A stretch of DNA of 64,000 nt from Nitrosospira multiformis (GTDB taxonomy: Bacteria; Pseudomonadota; Gammaproteobacteria; Burkholderiales; Nitrosomonadaceae), in contig NZ_FOCT01000002.1 of NCBI RefSeq assembly GCF_900110185.1, positions 186,001-250,000 of the forward strand. The letters run 5' to 3'. Positions 37,581 through 47,295 of the stretch are shown here, in pieces. Below the pieces are notes generated by a model. The model ran no database searches. It was not told the DNA's origin and saw only the letters and a list, made by a program, of their open reading frames with translations. Every line of letters starts with the position of its first letter. Position 1 is the stretch's first letter. The translations under genes were made by a program, and so were the position numbers.

Positions 37581-38288
37581 ATGGGAAGCCACGAACATAT
37601 ATCCAAGCAATTTGACGCGGATCTCGAAGCGGTGCGCACACGTGTGTTGCATATGGGCGGATTCGTGGAAGAACAGATCGAAAAAGCGATTGAAGCGCTG
37701 ATCACCGGCAACGAGAGTCTGATCGAAAATATCATCGCCGATGATCATCGGGTCAATGCGATGGAGGTATCGATAGACGAGATCTGCAATCAGATCATCG
37801 CGCGCCGACAGCCAGCCGCGGGTGATTTACGCATGATCATGACGGTCATCAAAACCATTACCGACCTCGAGCGCATCGGGGATGAAGCGGAAAAGATCGC
37901 GCGCATGGCCAAACTCATCTATGCTACGGACCGCATGCACATGCCCCGCTTCGTCGAGATACGTCATGTGGCCAACGTTGCGCTGGAGATGCTGCGCAAA
38001 TCGCTGGACGCTTTTGCGCGTCTGGACCTCACGGCCGCCGCTCAGGTAGTGCGCCAGGACGAGCTCGTGGATGAAGAATTCCGCTCGATCATGCGCCAAC
38101 TTATCACTTTCATGATGGAAGATCCGCGCAAGATATCGACTGCCCTGGAAATCCTGTTTATTGCAAAAGCGATCGAGCGCATCGGCGATCATGCCAAAAA
38201 CATGTCCGAATATGTGGTATACATGGTAAAGGGCAGGGATGTGCGTCACGTCACCGTTGAAGAAATCGAGCGCGAAATACGGGAGTAG
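37581..38288 (+). CDS. phoU: Phosphate signalling protein PhoU
   Basis: A negative regulator of the phosphate response that couples the Pst transporter to the PhoR/PhoB system. The 235-residue product is two three-helix bundles with the family metal-cluster motifs (for example DLERIGDEAEKIAR and AIERIGDHAKNMSEYV). No pst genes are next to it; it is paired with ppx, a common betaproteobacterial arrangement. The start is ATG 37581 after AGGTGAG. Confidence 0.96.
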   Translation: MGSHEHISKQFDADLEAVRTRVLHMGGFVEEQIEKAIEALITGNESLIENIIADDHRVNAMEVSIDEICNQIIARRQPAAGDLRMIMTVIKTITDLERIGDEAEKIARMAKLIYATDRMHMPRFVEIRHVANVALEMLRKSLDAFARLDLTAAAQVVRQDELVDEEFRSIMRQLITFMMEDPRKISTALEILFIAKAIERIGDHAKNMSEYVVYMVKGRDVRHVTVEEIEREIRE

Positions 38289-38324
38289 GGCCTCCCCCCG
38301 CCCGGAAGCCTGCCAACAGACCTC

Positions 38325-39848
38325 ATGCCCGAATACTCCACACTTGCGGCGGTAGATCTCGGTTCCAACAGCTTTCGTTTGCAAGTCGCGCGAGTGGAAG
38401 GCAGACAGCTTTATCCGCTGGACAATCTGCGCGAAATGGTTCGTCTTGCTGCCGGTCTTACTCCCGACAAACGCCTGGATGAGGATTCCCAGGCTCGCGC
38501 ACTGGCCTGTCTCAAGCGTTTCAGTGAACGCCTGCGCGGCTTCCCTCCCCATGCTGTACGTGCGGTTGCAACCAACACTCTCAGGGTGGCGAAAAATGCG
38601 GGTGTATTTCTCAAAAAAGCCGAGGCAGCGATGGGTTTTCCCATTGAAATCATCTCGGGTCACGAAGAGGCGCGCCTCATCTACCTGGGCGTTGCGCACG
38701 GCCTCCCTGCTTCTCCTGATGCTCGCCTGGTGATGGACATCGGGGGCGGCTCTACTGAATTTATCATTGGCCGCAGGCTGAAGCCGGTCAAGCTGGAAAG
38801 CCTTTATATGGGTTGCGTCAGCTATAGCCTGCGCTTTTTTCCGGGCGGCAGGATCAGCAGGGATGCGATGAACCGTGCCGAACTTTCGGCCCGTAGCGAT
38901 ATTCAGGCGATCGCAAGGGAATTTTCCAGTGAACACTGGCAGCTCGCATACGGGTCCTCCGGTACGGCGCGCGCCTTAGGCGATATCATCCGGTTGAACC
39001 AGCTGGACAGTGGGGGCAGCAACGGAGAGATTACGCGGGAAGGGTTGGAAAATTTTCGTAATCATCTGCTCAAGGTGGACGACATCAAAAAACTCGACCT
39101 CACGGGTATCCGAGCCGACCGGGCGCCTGTCATAGCCGGGGGCTTCGCCATCATGTCCGCCGCATTCTCAGAGCTGGGAATTTCCCAAATGGCGCAAGGC
39201 ATGGGTGCCTTACGCCAGGGCGTGCTGTACGATCTGCTGGGTCGCTTCCATAAGCATGACATGCGCGAAGTAACGGTCAGGCAGTTCATGCGCCGGTACC
39301 ATGTGGATGGCACGCAGGCAAAGCGGGTGGAATCGACTGCACTTTTGCTTGGAGAACAGTTGCTGGCGGCCTTTCCTGGTGAGGGAGAAGAACATCTGCA
39401 AGTTCTCTCATGGGCTGCCCGGCTGCATGAAGTAGGTATTTCGGTCGCACACTCCGGTTATCACAAGCATTCTGCATATATCCTGGGCAATGCAGATATG
39501 CCAGGTTTTTCCCAAAGGGAGCAGGAGCGCTTAAGCATGCTTGCGCTCGTCCACCGCGGCGATATCGGCAAAGCGCGTGGAAACATGATAGAGCAGCCTG
39601 ATTTCGCCCTGCTGTTTGCGCTTCGCCTCGCGGCATTGTTTCATCGCAGCCGCTGTGAGATGATGCTTCCAAGGCTCGAGGTCAGCCTTCAAGGCAAGGA
39701 ATTCAGTTTATGTCTTGAGAGAAAGTGGCTGGAACGTAACCCTCTGACACATAACGCCTTGCTGGCCGAAATTGAACAGTGGGATGCCCTTGGTTTTCGT
39801 TTTGGCATAACCGGAGCCGACGGAAGCAAGTTGACCGTATCTGCATAG
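38325..39848 (+). CDS. ppx: Exopolyphosphatase (Ppx/GppA family)
   Basis: Releases phosphate from the end of polyphosphate chains, or hydrolyses pppGpp; the two are hard to tell apart by sequence. The ASKHA fold shows phosphate-1 loop VDLGSNSFRLQVAR, phosphate-2 loop VMDIGGGSTEFIIG and the catalytic Glu region SGHEEARLIYLG. The C-terminal half is an HD-like helical domain (LHEVGISVAHSGYHKHSAYI). 507 residues, matching long-form Ppx. It lies 36 bp after phoU and is probably co-transcribed, which supports a polyphosphate role. Confidence 0.94.
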   Translation: MPEYSTLAAVDLGSNSFRLQVARVEGRQLYPLDNLREMVRLAAGLTPDKRLDEDSQARALACLKRFSERLRGFPPHAVRAVATNTLRVAKNAGVFLKKAEAAMGFPIEIISGHEEARLIYLGVAHGLPASPDARLVMDIGGGSTEFIIGRRLKPVKLESLYMGCVSYSLRFFPGGRISRDAMNRAELSARSDIQAIAREFSSEHWQLAYGSSGTARALGDIIRLNQLDSGGSNGEITREGLENFRNHLLKVDDIKKLDLTGIRADRAPVIAGGFAIMSAAFSELGISQMAQGMGALRQGVLYDLLGRFHKHDMREVTVRQFMRRYHVDGTQAKRVESTALLLGEQLLAAFPGEGEEHLQVLSWAARLHEVGISVAHSGYHKHSAYILGNADMPGFSQREQERLSMLALVHRGDIGKARGNMIEQPDFALLFALRLAALFHRSRCEMMLPRLEVSLQGKEFSLCLERKWLERNPLTHNALLAEIEQWDALGFRFGITGADGSKLTVSA

Positions 39849-39866
39849 AACATCTCATCCGACCCG

Positions 39867-40937
39867 ATGGCATCCCATTCCAAAAAAAGATCCACTAAAG
39901 CAGGCCTGCCCCCGGGCACGCTGGTGCATATCGGGGTAAAGAAAGGCGTGGCACCCGTCATAACCTTGCTGGATTACGGTCTGGAAGGCGTGCGTGAATC
40001 CGAGGTGGCTCCCGCGGAACTTGCCGAAAAGATCAAACATGCTTCCGGGGTCAAGTGGGTTAACCTGCAGGGACTGGGCGACATCCGCATGATCGAGCAA
40101 ATCGGCGCGTGTTTTGACCTCCACCCTCTGGTACTGGAAGACATATTCAACACAGAGCAACGCTCCAAGGTGGAGGATTACGGAAATTACCTGTATGTGG
40201 TGCTCAAAACCTTCGGGTATGAAACCAGAGGCGCGGAAGAGAGAATATATTCCGAACAGATAAGCCTCGTACTCGGCAAGGATTTCGTGCTGTCGTTTCT
40301 GGAAGCGAATGATGTTCAATTCAAGTCAGTCCGCGACCGCCTGCGATCGGGCAAAGGCCAAAGCGCAAAGCTCGGTGCCGATTTCCTGATGTACAGCCTG
40401 ATTGACGCAGTAGTCGACACCTACTTCAGCATTCTTGAACGCCTCGACGAAAAAACGGAGGTGCTGGAAACGGAACTGGTCGCCCACCCGCAACCAAGAA
40501 CTTTGCAATCCATTCAGAGACTCAAACGTGAAGGCGTTTTTTTACGCAGAGCGCTGTGGCCGCTCCGTGAGGTGATCAGTTCGTTGCAGCGTGGAGATTC
40601 ACCCCTGTTTAGCCGCAATACCCTACTCTACCTGCGGGATGTGTATGATCATACCATCCACATTATCGAATCGATTGAATCGCTACGTGATGTCACGGCG
40701 GGTATGCTCGATATTTATTTATCGAGCGTGAGCTTCCGCATCAGTACTGTCATGAAAGTTCTTACTGTCATTACCACGATATTCATGCCATTGACGCTGA
40801 TAACGGGCATTTACGGAATGAACTTCATATACATGCCCGGGCTTGAATGGCACATGGGTTTTTTTGTTGTACTGGCCACCATGGCAATCATCAGTGTTGC
40901 GATGCTGCTACTATTCCGCTGGAAAAAATGGTTGTAA
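39867..40937 (+). CDS. corA: Magnesium/cobalt transporter CorA
   Basis: An inner-membrane Mg2+/Co2+ channel. The long cytoplasmic N-terminal funnel (residues 1-290) is followed by two C-terminal helices with the selectivity motif YGMNF between them (ITGIYGMNFIYMPG) and a basic C-terminus RWKKW. 356 residues, normal. It starts at ATG 39867, 18 bp after ppx, so phoU-ppx-corA may be one transcript. The first ~20 residues (MASHSKKRSTKAG) are basic and probably unstructured. Confidence 0.96.
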   Translation: MASHSKKRSTKAGLPPGTLVHIGVKKGVAPVITLLDYGLEGVRESEVAPAELAEKIKHASGVKWVNLQGLGDIRMIEQIGACFDLHPLVLEDIFNTEQRSKVEDYGNYLYVVLKTFGYETRGAEERIYSEQISLVLGKDFVLSFLEANDVQFKSVRDRLRSGKGQSAKLGADFLMYSLIDAVVDTYFSILERLDEKTEVLETELVAHPQPRTLQSIQRLKREGVFLRRALWPLREVISSLQRGDSPLFSRNTLLYLRDVYDHTIHIIESIESLRDVTAGMLDIYLSSVSFRISTVMKVLTVITTIFMPLTLITGIYGMNFIYMPGLEWHMGFFVVLATMAIISVAMLLLFRWKKWL

Positions 40938-41056
40938 CGGCCCGGATACAACAGCCCAAAAGGATAACTGCAGAATTTTCTTAAACTTCAGGCCCTCGCA
41001 GTTCTTGCGGGAGATTCATCGCCTCGGCTGAAATCCCCGTTCTCTCCGTAGAGCAT

Positions 41057-42103
41057 TCAAAGTAGCTTAGGAGTACAATTTTCCTCGGCAGGCGCCCTTT
41101 CCCAGGTCAGTATCCGCAAGCCGCAAATACGCGCCCATAAGGTCAGCGCTCCATATCGCAAGCGTGGAACATCGGGCAATATCCAGATTTCCGAAATGCG
41201 CTTGTCCTCACGCCAACTGCATAAGAATAGCCGCACGGCAGCGTCCACGCCCGACGAGAGGCTCCTCATCTGCAAACAGAGAAGCATGCCTGCTGCTTCG
41301 GGCGAAAGCCAGTAAACGTATCCCCCTCCGCAAAATACATCGTCGAGCGCCTCCAGCAGGCTCAATGGAAAACCCGCCAGCGGGCAGTCTCCGGAAAGAA
41401 GGAGAATATTACGCTTTGCGCTGGGATGGCGCGAAAAAAAAAGCTTACGATTGCGCCTGACCAGTTTCTTGAAGGAGCGCCCGCGGCCGAACGATCCTCC
41501 CCCCTCATGTTGTATGTGGGCGTCCGGATGCACACCCACCCGCCAACCGCGCTTGTTGAGCCGGCGCCCAAGATCGACATCTTCATAGTAGCCGCGGCCG
41601 AATGCCAGATCGAAACCGTCCGCATCCCGGAATACCTCCCGGCGGATGAGAAACGCGTGACCCCGAAGGCGGTGTGTCTGAACATAGCCGCCTGGCTGCC
41701 GCACATACCGGTTCAAATCATATCCGGCAAAATCATTCCCTGCGGGGATGATGACTGCCAACCGGGAATCAGCGACGAATGCTGCGTATAAGAGCGGTAA
41801 AAAATCTTCGCGCACTACTGTGTCGGAGTTCAGGACCAGCACGTAGCATGCGTCGGAGCGACCGATTGCTTCGTTTACCGAGGCGCCGAAACCCTGGTTC
41901 TCCCGCGCGTGGTGCACGCGTATGCGCTCGCACGGTAATTGATCCAGCATGGTATGGGTTTCCATGCCCGACGCGTCGTCCTGAATGAAAATGAAGCGTA
42001 TGGATTGGCTCAGGCAGGCAACGACTGAATCGATGCAGCGCCGTGTCAACACTGGTGCATTATAGACGGGAATCACCACATCGATGGGTGGCATCGCCGG
42101 CAT
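41057..42103 (-). CDS. Glycosyltransferase family 2
   Basis: A GT-A fold sugar transferase. The N-terminal half has the nucleotide-sugar site VVIPVYNAPVLTRRCIDS, QDDASG, and the metal-binding NSDTVV; GRGYYEDVDLGRRLNKRG contains the acceptor-side ED motif. The C-terminal 110 residues are less conserved. 348 residues, with no membrane helix, so it acts at the cytoplasmic face. It is downstream of the GT-B-like gene at 42150 on the same strand (46 bp) and probably co-transcribed, as part of surface polysaccharide assembly. Sugar specificity cannot be told. Confidence 0.88.
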   Translation of the reverse strand: MPAMPPIDVVIPVYNAPVLTRRCIDSVVACLSQSIRFIFIQDDASGMETHTMLDQLPCERIRVHHARENQGFGASVNEAIGRSDACYVLVLNSDTVVREDFLPLLYAAFVADSRLAVIIPAGNDFAGYDLNRYVRQPGGYVQTHRLRGHAFLIRREVFRDADGFDLAFGRGYYEDVDLGRRLNKRGWRVGVHPDAHIQHEGGGSFGRGRSFKKLVRRNRKLFFSRHPSAKRNILLLSGDCPLAGFPLSLLEALDDVFCGGGYVYWLSPEAAGMLLCLQMRSLSSGVDAAVRLFLCSWREDKRISEIWILPDVPRLRYGALTLWARICGLRILTWERAPAEENCTPKLL

Positions 42104-42149
42104 ACGGCTCAGTAACCTCCTTGAGAAAACTACCAGCGAAGCCGGCTAA

Positions 42150-43472
42150 TCAGGCAAAAGCGAAATCTTTGGTGTTGCTTTGCGACTCAGGCTGACTCTG
42201 GTCTGCCTTTGGCCGCACTTGTCCCTCCAGCAGCCCGACATAACGCGATAACACGTCCGGGTCCCCTACATCGATCATTTCCTTGAGGAAACGTTGACGA
42301 TGCTCTTCTATATAAAAAGAATCACAACCTTGGGTAAGGAATTTTTCCATGTGTTTATACACATCATCGCGGCAACGCAATTCTGCTTCCGGCAGGTATT
42401 CAGCAAGAGCTGAGCGGCCGGCGTGCAGGTAATCCGCCGCCAATACAGGCTTCCCGACCTTTACCGCCTCGAATACTACAGAGGTGGCAAGATCGATAAT
42501 GACATCTGCCCAGTTCATCAGATGGATAGAATGAAGACTGCCGCCCGCTACCCGCACATTGGGCAAACGCCGGAGCGAAACATCTTTTGTCAGGGATTGC
42601 TGCCAGCCGCCCCGGGTATGCGGCTTTATTATAAGCTCCACTCCCGGAAAGCCTGCCACTATGCGCACCACCTCTCCCACTTCTTCCCAGAAAGTGGAAA
42701 AATTACTCTTTCTCAGAAACATCGCCACCTTGAGGTTGCTATCGGAGCGCGTCAGCGGTGAGGGCGGCATTAACGTTGCCAGTTTGGCGAGCCACTCGTC
42801 GCAGTAGCGTGGGGAACCGAGTATCGCAAGTTTCTGGTTATCCATGAAAGGGCGAAAGCGCACTGAGCATAACTCGTTCGGCACCACAACCTTCTCGAAA
42901 ATACCGGCGTTGGCAAATGTGGTATCAGGCTCCAGTCGCAACTCGCGCCGTCGGATCAACTGACTAGCGTGGGGACTGTCCCCATGCGGCAGCGATACCG
43001 TACCCAGACCCATCCCGCGCGCCGTCGACAATACCACCTTGACCCATTCCACACAGATGGAGGAATTGCGTTCTATCCAGTCAAACACCACCACGCCTTC
43101 CTCATTCGCTGCGAAACTCCGGGTCAGCAAGTGCTTTGCTGTGCGCTCCCAAACCGGAGCGCGCCGCTTGGCATCATAAACCTCCTCCAGTTTCTTCATG
43201 ATCGGCCCGATGAAGGGGCGACGCAGGCTGCGGATCAGTATCAGCGTTTGGAAAAACCATCTGATAAAGTCGAGCGGTGGCAATACATCCGCAATATAGG
43301 CCATCCGCACGCCCTCGAGGCCTTTCAGGAACCCGATGCGATAATCCGTGCGGAATCGCGAATTGCCGATCAGGACGATGTCGCAAGTATGACCCTTGCT
43401 GGTCCATTTATAAATGACCGGTGTAATGTGATCGATGTCATTATAATGACGGAGGAAAAATAAAGCTTTCAT
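42150..43472 (-). CDS. GT-B-like surface carbohydrate protein, copy A
   Basis: A cytoplasmic protein of about 440 residues that resembles CDP-glycerol glycerophosphotransferase/capsule polysaccharide GT-B enzymes: a Rossmann-like N-terminus (MKALFFLRHYNDIDHITPV), a central GLGTVSLPHGDSPHASQL and GSPRYCDEWL, and a C-terminal donor-site-like block (VELIIKPHTRGGW, IHLMNWADVIIDLATSVVFE). The donor and acceptor are unknown. I chose ATG 43472, the start shared with the paralogue at 58725-60077; the frame is open to 43499. The two copies share conserved blocks throughout. It is divergent from kdsB across 361 bp. Confidence 0.78.
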   Translation of the reverse strand: MKALFFLRHYNDIDHITPVIYKWTSKGHTCDIVLIGNSRFRTDYRIGFLKGLEGVRMAYIADVLPPLDFIRWFFQTLILIRSLRRPFIGPIMKKLEEVYDAKRRAPVWERTAKHLLTRSFAANEEGVVVFDWIERNSSICVEWVKVVLSTARGMGLGTVSLPHGDSPHASQLIRRRELRLEPDTTFANAGIFEKVVVPNELCSVRFRPFMDNQKLAILGSPRYCDEWLAKLATLMPPSPLTRSDSNLKVAMFLRKSNFSTFWEEVGEVVRIVAGFPGVELIIKPHTRGGWQQSLTKDVSLRRLPNVRVAGGSLHSIHLMNWADVIIDLATSVVFEAVKVGKPVLAADYLHAGRSALAEYLPEAELRCRDDVYKHMEKFLTQGCDSFYIEEHRQRFLKEMIDVGDPDVLSRYVGLLEGQVRPKADQSQPESQSNTKDFAFA

Positions 43473-43833
43473 ACCAGCATACCTATTCCTTGGACGCAAG
43501 CAATACGCTGCATCTCCTCATTTTGAGGCCCTTGAGACATTCTCAGGGAAAAATCTTGCAATTTTACACGCGCTGATACCGATTTTACTAGCATTACAGA
43601 TGTTTTTACTTCCCCGGCCTTCTGTTAAAATGGAGTCACCATTGAGCCATTAGCCCGATTTTTGCGGCACCTCTGCTGCAATCGCCAAAACATAGCTCCA
43701 GAAATCACTCACTATATAATCCTCCGATGCCTGATGCGCACCTTTAAAGGGCAACCTATCCCGATAAATAAAGGCAGTCATCAGTCAAAGTAAAAAGCTC
43801 GGCTTCATCGCCTTCAATTAACATAAACCCCAC
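43473..43833. other. Divergent intergenic region between the GT-B-like gene and kdsB
   Basis: No gene seen. The region is AT-rich in places (43550-43650, 43690-43800) and should hold promoters in both directions. I cannot assign a hexamer pair with confidence. Confidence 0.4.
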
Positions 43834-44601
43834 ATGAAAACAATTGCTGTTATACCGGCCCGTATGGGTTCGTCCCGTTTTCCAGGAAAACCCATTGCGA
43901 ATCTGCTGGGCCGAACCATGCTCGAGCATGTGTATAAGCGTGTCGCCTTGAGCAAGGCGCTTGATGCAACCTATATAGCCACCTGCGATGACGAAATACG
44001 ACGCGCCGCAGAGAATTTCGGTGCGCCGGTGATTATGACCGCAGATACTCACGAACGTGCGAGCGACCGGGTGGCCGAGGCGGTGGCAGAAATCGATGCT
44101 GAACTTATCGTCATGGTACAGGGCGATGAACCGATGACTCACCCGGAGATGATCGACGCAGCAGTGGATCCATTCCGGCATGATCCGGAACTGGGTTGCG
44201 TGAATCTCATGCGGAGCATCGATAATAAAGGGGACTTCTACGACTTCAATACAATCAAGGTTGTTACAGACCAGCGTGGCGACGCACTCTTCATGTCACG
44301 CCAGCCGATTCCGACTGTGCCGGCGTCCGCCCTGTCTGCCGGCTCTGATTTTCCACATACTCTGGCCTTCAAACAGGTGTGCATCATTCCTTTCCGCCGT
44401 AAAACGTTGCTCGAATTCTCCAGGCTGCCATCCACGCCGCTCGAGAAGCTTGAATCGGTGGATATGCTGCGGCTATTGGAGCACGGTTATCGTGTAAAAA
44501 TGGTGGAAACCCGGTTCAATACCCAGGCTGTCGATACCCAGGCCGACCTGGACCGTGTAGCCAGACTGATGGAGAAAGACCCGTTACTCGCATCGTACTA
44601 A
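43834..44601 (+). CDS. kdsB: CMP-Kdo synthetase (3-deoxy-manno-octulosonate cytidylyltransferase)
   Basis: Activates Kdo with CTP for transfer to lipid A or capsule lipid. The N-terminal IPARMGSSRFPGKPI is the CTP-binding loop, MVQGDEPM the metal-binding region, and RQPIPTVP a substrate-site segment. 255 residues, normal. It heads a run of five closely spaced genes for what looks like another sugar-acid pathway, so this copy may serve that pathway or act as the main KdsB of the cell. ATG 43834 has no strong ribosome binding site, but the N-terminus is standard. Confidence 0.95.
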   Translation: MKTIAVIPARMGSSRFPGKPIANLLGRTMLEHVYKRVALSKALDATYIATCDDEIRRAAENFGAPVIMTADTHERASDRVAEAVAEIDAELIVMVQGDEPMTHPEMIDAAVDPFRHDPELGCVNLMRSIDNKGDFYDFNTIKVVTDQRGDALFMSRQPIPTVPASALSAGSDFPHTLAFKQVCIIPFRRKTLLEFSRLPSTPLEKLESVDMLRLLEHGYRVKMVETRFNTQAVDTQADLDRVARLMEKDPLLASY

Positions 44602-44651
44602 GGCGGACTCTATAATTCTCTCGGACGCAATTCATTTCTCAAGGTTCATAC

Positions 44652-45413
44652 GTGCAATTAAAAGCAAAACTGGCCCGCAACGCCTTGACCATCGGCTCCT
44701 GGATCACCTTGGGACATCCTTCCATCGCCGATATCATGGCTGCGGCGGGATTTGACTGGCTGGTGCTGGATACGGAACACAGCGTTCTGGAACTAAGCGA
44801 AGTTCAGATGCTGATCCAGGTGCTCGACAGCCGTGCATGTCCCGCCATCGTGCGATTGACGTCGAATCATCCTGACCAGATCAAGCGGATCATGGATGCA
44901 GGGGCAACAGGCGTAATGGTGCCCATGATCAAAACGGCGGCCGATGCCGAAGCAGCCGTAAACTCAGTATATTATCCTCCACGTGGACAACGGGGGGTCG
45001 GCCTCGCACGCGCCCAGGGATATGGCGCGCGGTTTCAGCAATATCGCCACTGGCTGGAAGAGAATGCGGTCATCATTGCCATGATCGAGCATATCGATGC
45101 GGTCGATGCCATCGATTCGATTCTTTCCGTTCCGGGAATCGATGCTTATATCATAGGTCCCTACGATCTTTCGGGATCACTCGGCCGTCCCGGAGAACTC
45201 GATGATCCGGAAGTCCAGGCCGCGATAGAACGGGTAAAAGATGCCGGGCGACGCACAGGCAAGGCAGGCGGGATTCATGTAGTCGAACCCAATCCGGAAC
45301 AGTTGCGTCGCAATATCGAGGCGGGCTTCAGTTTTCTTGGCTATGGCCTGGATATCCGCATTCTCGATACCGTCTGCCGCAGTCATTTGCAAAACATCAG
45401 GGAAGTTCTATGA
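44652..45413 (+). CDS. HpcH/HpaI-family aldolase
   Basis: A class II pyruvate-type aldolase that makes or breaks 2-oxo-3-deoxy acids from pyruvate and an aldehyde. The TIM-barrel marks are WLVLDTEHSVL, GVMVPMIKTAADAEAAV, YPPRGQRGVGLARAQGYG, the metal-binding Glu in AMIEHIDAVDAID and Asp in IIGPYDLSGSLG. 253 residues, normal. GTG 44652 is the start. It sits 50 bp after kdsB and overlaps the dehydrogenase gene by ATGA, so it works in that pathway. In this context it likely forms a sugar acid skeleton for a surface glycan rather than degrading an aromatic compound. Confidence 0.88.
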   Translation: MQLKAKLARNALTIGSWITLGHPSIADIMAAAGFDWLVLDTEHSVLELSEVQMLIQVLDSRACPAIVRLTSNHPDQIKRIMDAGATGVMVPMIKTAADAEAAVNSVYYPPRGQRGVGLARAQGYGARFQQYRHWLEENAVIIAMIEHIDAVDAIDSILSVPGIDAYIIGPYDLSGSLGRPGELDDPEVQAAIERVKDAGRRTGKAGGIHVVEPNPEQLRRNIEAGFSFLGYGLDIRILDTVCRSHLQNIREVL

Positions 45414-46357
45414 ACAAGCTTGCCATTTCCACCTCGTCATTCGACGTCAGCCATAATATGGTTCTCCGGCCTTTACAGGAGAGAGGCATACCCATTGCCG
45501 AAAACAGTCATAAGCGGAAACTTACCGAGGATGAGGTTATCGCCTTACTGGGCGAAGATACGGTGGGGATGATCGCAGGCGTGGAGCCTCTCACAGAGCG
45601 TGTTTTCTCCTGTGCCAGGAGCCTGAAAGTCGTATCGCGCTGCGGCAGCGGCCTCGACAGCGTCGATCTAGGCGCAGCGAAGCGGCACGGAATCAAGGTG
45701 TTGAACACGCCGGAAGCTCCCGCCCAAGCGGTTGCCGAACTCTCGCTGGCCCTTATAATGGCAGCATTGAGGAAGATATGCCAGACAGATAAACTGGTTC
45801 ACGCGGGACAGTGGCCCAGGGCCCAGGGAGGCCTGTTGGCTGCCCAAAAAGTGGGAATTGTGGGGCTTGGGCGGGTGGGATCACGTGTAGCCCGACTGTG
45901 CCGTGCGTTCGAAGCGCAGGTGGTGGCGCACGATACTTATGTAAAGGAAGTGCCTCCGGGAATGGAAGGCGTGAAACTGGTACCCTTTGAAACCTTGATA
46001 GCCGAAGCAGATATTATCAGTCTGCACCTGACCTATGACGCGGACACTCACCATCTGTTGAATGAAAAAGCATTTGCGCGGATGAAGCCTGGCGCGATCG
46101 TCATCAATACGGCCCGGGGTGGTCTGATAGATGAAGCAGCGCTGGCCGACGCCCTGAACAGCGGGCAGCTTGGGGGAGCGGCAATGGACGTTTTCGAGCA
46201 GGAACCGTACCATGGCCCGTTACTGCAATGCGATAACGCAATACTGACGTCCCATATCGGCTCTCTTGCAAAAGAATCGCGTCAGCGCATGGAACTGGAA
46301 GCCGCGGAAAATCTGGTGCGCGGATTAATCGAAGCGGGTGTAATGGAAAAAGGTTAA
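45410..46357 (+). CDS. D-isomer 2-hydroxyacid dehydrogenase (phosphoglycerate dehydrogenase-like)
   Basis: An NAD-dependent oxidoreductase of 315 residues for 2-hydroxy or 2-oxo acids. The nucleotide loop GIVGLGRVGSRVA, catalytic Arg in INTARGGLIDEAAL, Glu in DVFEQEPY and His in LTSHIGS are all in place. It lacks the C-terminal ACT domain of biosynthetic SerA. Its coupling (ATGA overlap) to the aldolase gene suggests that the aldolase product or a precursor such as 3-phosphoglycerate is its substrate. Confidence 0.9.
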   Translation: MNKLAISTSSFDVSHNMVLRPLQERGIPIAENSHKRKLTEDEVIALLGEDTVGMIAGVEPLTERVFSCARSLKVVSRCGSGLDSVDLGAAKRHGIKVLNTPEAPAQAVAELSLALIMAALRKICQTDKLVHAGQWPRAQGGLLAAQKVGIVGLGRVGSRVARLCRAFEAQVVAHDTYVKEVPPGMEGVKLVPFETLIAEADIISLHLTYDADTHHLLNEKAFARMKPGAIVINTARGGLIDEAALADALNSGQLGGAAMDVFEQEPYHGPLLQCDNAILTSHIGSLAKESRQRMELEAAENLVRGLIEAGVMEKG

Positions 46358-46365
46358 AACAGCAG

Positions 46366-47295
46366 ATGTCCAGCGATATTGCCATTGTCTATGGCGCCAG
46401 TGGTTTTCTAGGCAGTCATGTCGCCGACGCTCTCTCTGACTCGGGGTATCGGGTGCGCCTGTTCGACCGTTCTCCCTCGCGCTACCAGCGGGCGGATCAG
46501 GAGATGATCATTGGCGATATCATGGATCTTGAGCAGGTGAAGGAAGCGGCTCACGGTGCCGACGTAGTCTACAATTTTGCCGCCATTGCAGATATTGACG
46601 AAGCGCAGGAAAAGCCCATCGCTACCGCGACCGTCAATGTGCTGGGTAACATGCATACGCTGGAAGCGGCGCGTCTTGCCGGCGCCCGGCGCTTCGTCTT
46701 CGCGAGCACGATTTACGTCTATTCCGAATCAGGTTCCTTTTACCGGGCTAGCAAGCAGGCAGCGGAACGTTTCATCGAAACCTACCACGAACGTTATGGC
46801 CTGGAGTATAGTATTTTGCGCTATGGCTCGCTCTATGGCCGACGCGCCGACGCGAGAAACGGCATCTACCGCATGCTGTACGAGGCGCTGGAACGGCACT
46901 CGATTACTTATCACGGCAGTGGAGAAGCAATTCGGGAATATATTCATGTGGAAGATGCGGCGCGCATGAGCGTACAGGTACTGGCGCCAGAGTTTGCGAA
47001 TCGCCACCTGATCCTGACAGGGCAGGAGCGGTTGCACATCAAGGATGTGATGACAATGATTTCAGAAATCATGCCTTGGAAAGTCGATCTGCGTTTTGAT
47101 GAAGCCCGTGCGGGACATCATTACGAAGTAACGCCTTATGCTTATCAGCCGCGCATCGGCCGCAAGCTGGTGCTGAACGAGCATGTCGATCTGGGCCAGG
47201 GACTGCTGGATTGCCTTCAGGATATTCATCAGAGCATGCGTCATTCGGGTGAAAATGAGGAAATCATACCGTTGGCATCGGATAATAAGGCATGA
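46366..47295 (+). CDS. NAD-dependent epimerase/dehydratase (extended SDR)
   Basis: A nucleotide-sugar-modifying enzyme of 309 residues. The Rossmann loop VYGASGFLGSHVADAL, catalytic Ser/Tyr/Lys (ASTIYVYSESGSFYRASKQA: Tyr-x-x-x-Lys in YRASK) and substrate region LRYGSLYGRRAD are visible. It probably acts on an NDP-sugar. The gene is 8 bp after the dehydrogenase and overlaps the HAD gene by four bases. Confidence 0.9.
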   Translation: MSSDIAIVYGASGFLGSHVADALSDSGYRVRLFDRSPSRYQRADQEMIIGDIMDLEQVKEAAHGADVVYNFAAIADIDEAQEKPIATATVNVLGNMHTLEAARLAGARRFVFASTIYVYSESGSFYRASKQAAERFIETYHERYGLEYSILRYGSLYGRRADARNGIYRMLYEALERHSITYHGSGEAIREYIHVEDAARMSVQVLAPEFANRHLILTGQERLHIKDVMTMISEIMPWKVDLRFDEARAGHHYEVTPYAYQPRIGRKLVLNEHVDLGQGLLDCLQDIHQSMRHSGENEEIIPLASDNKA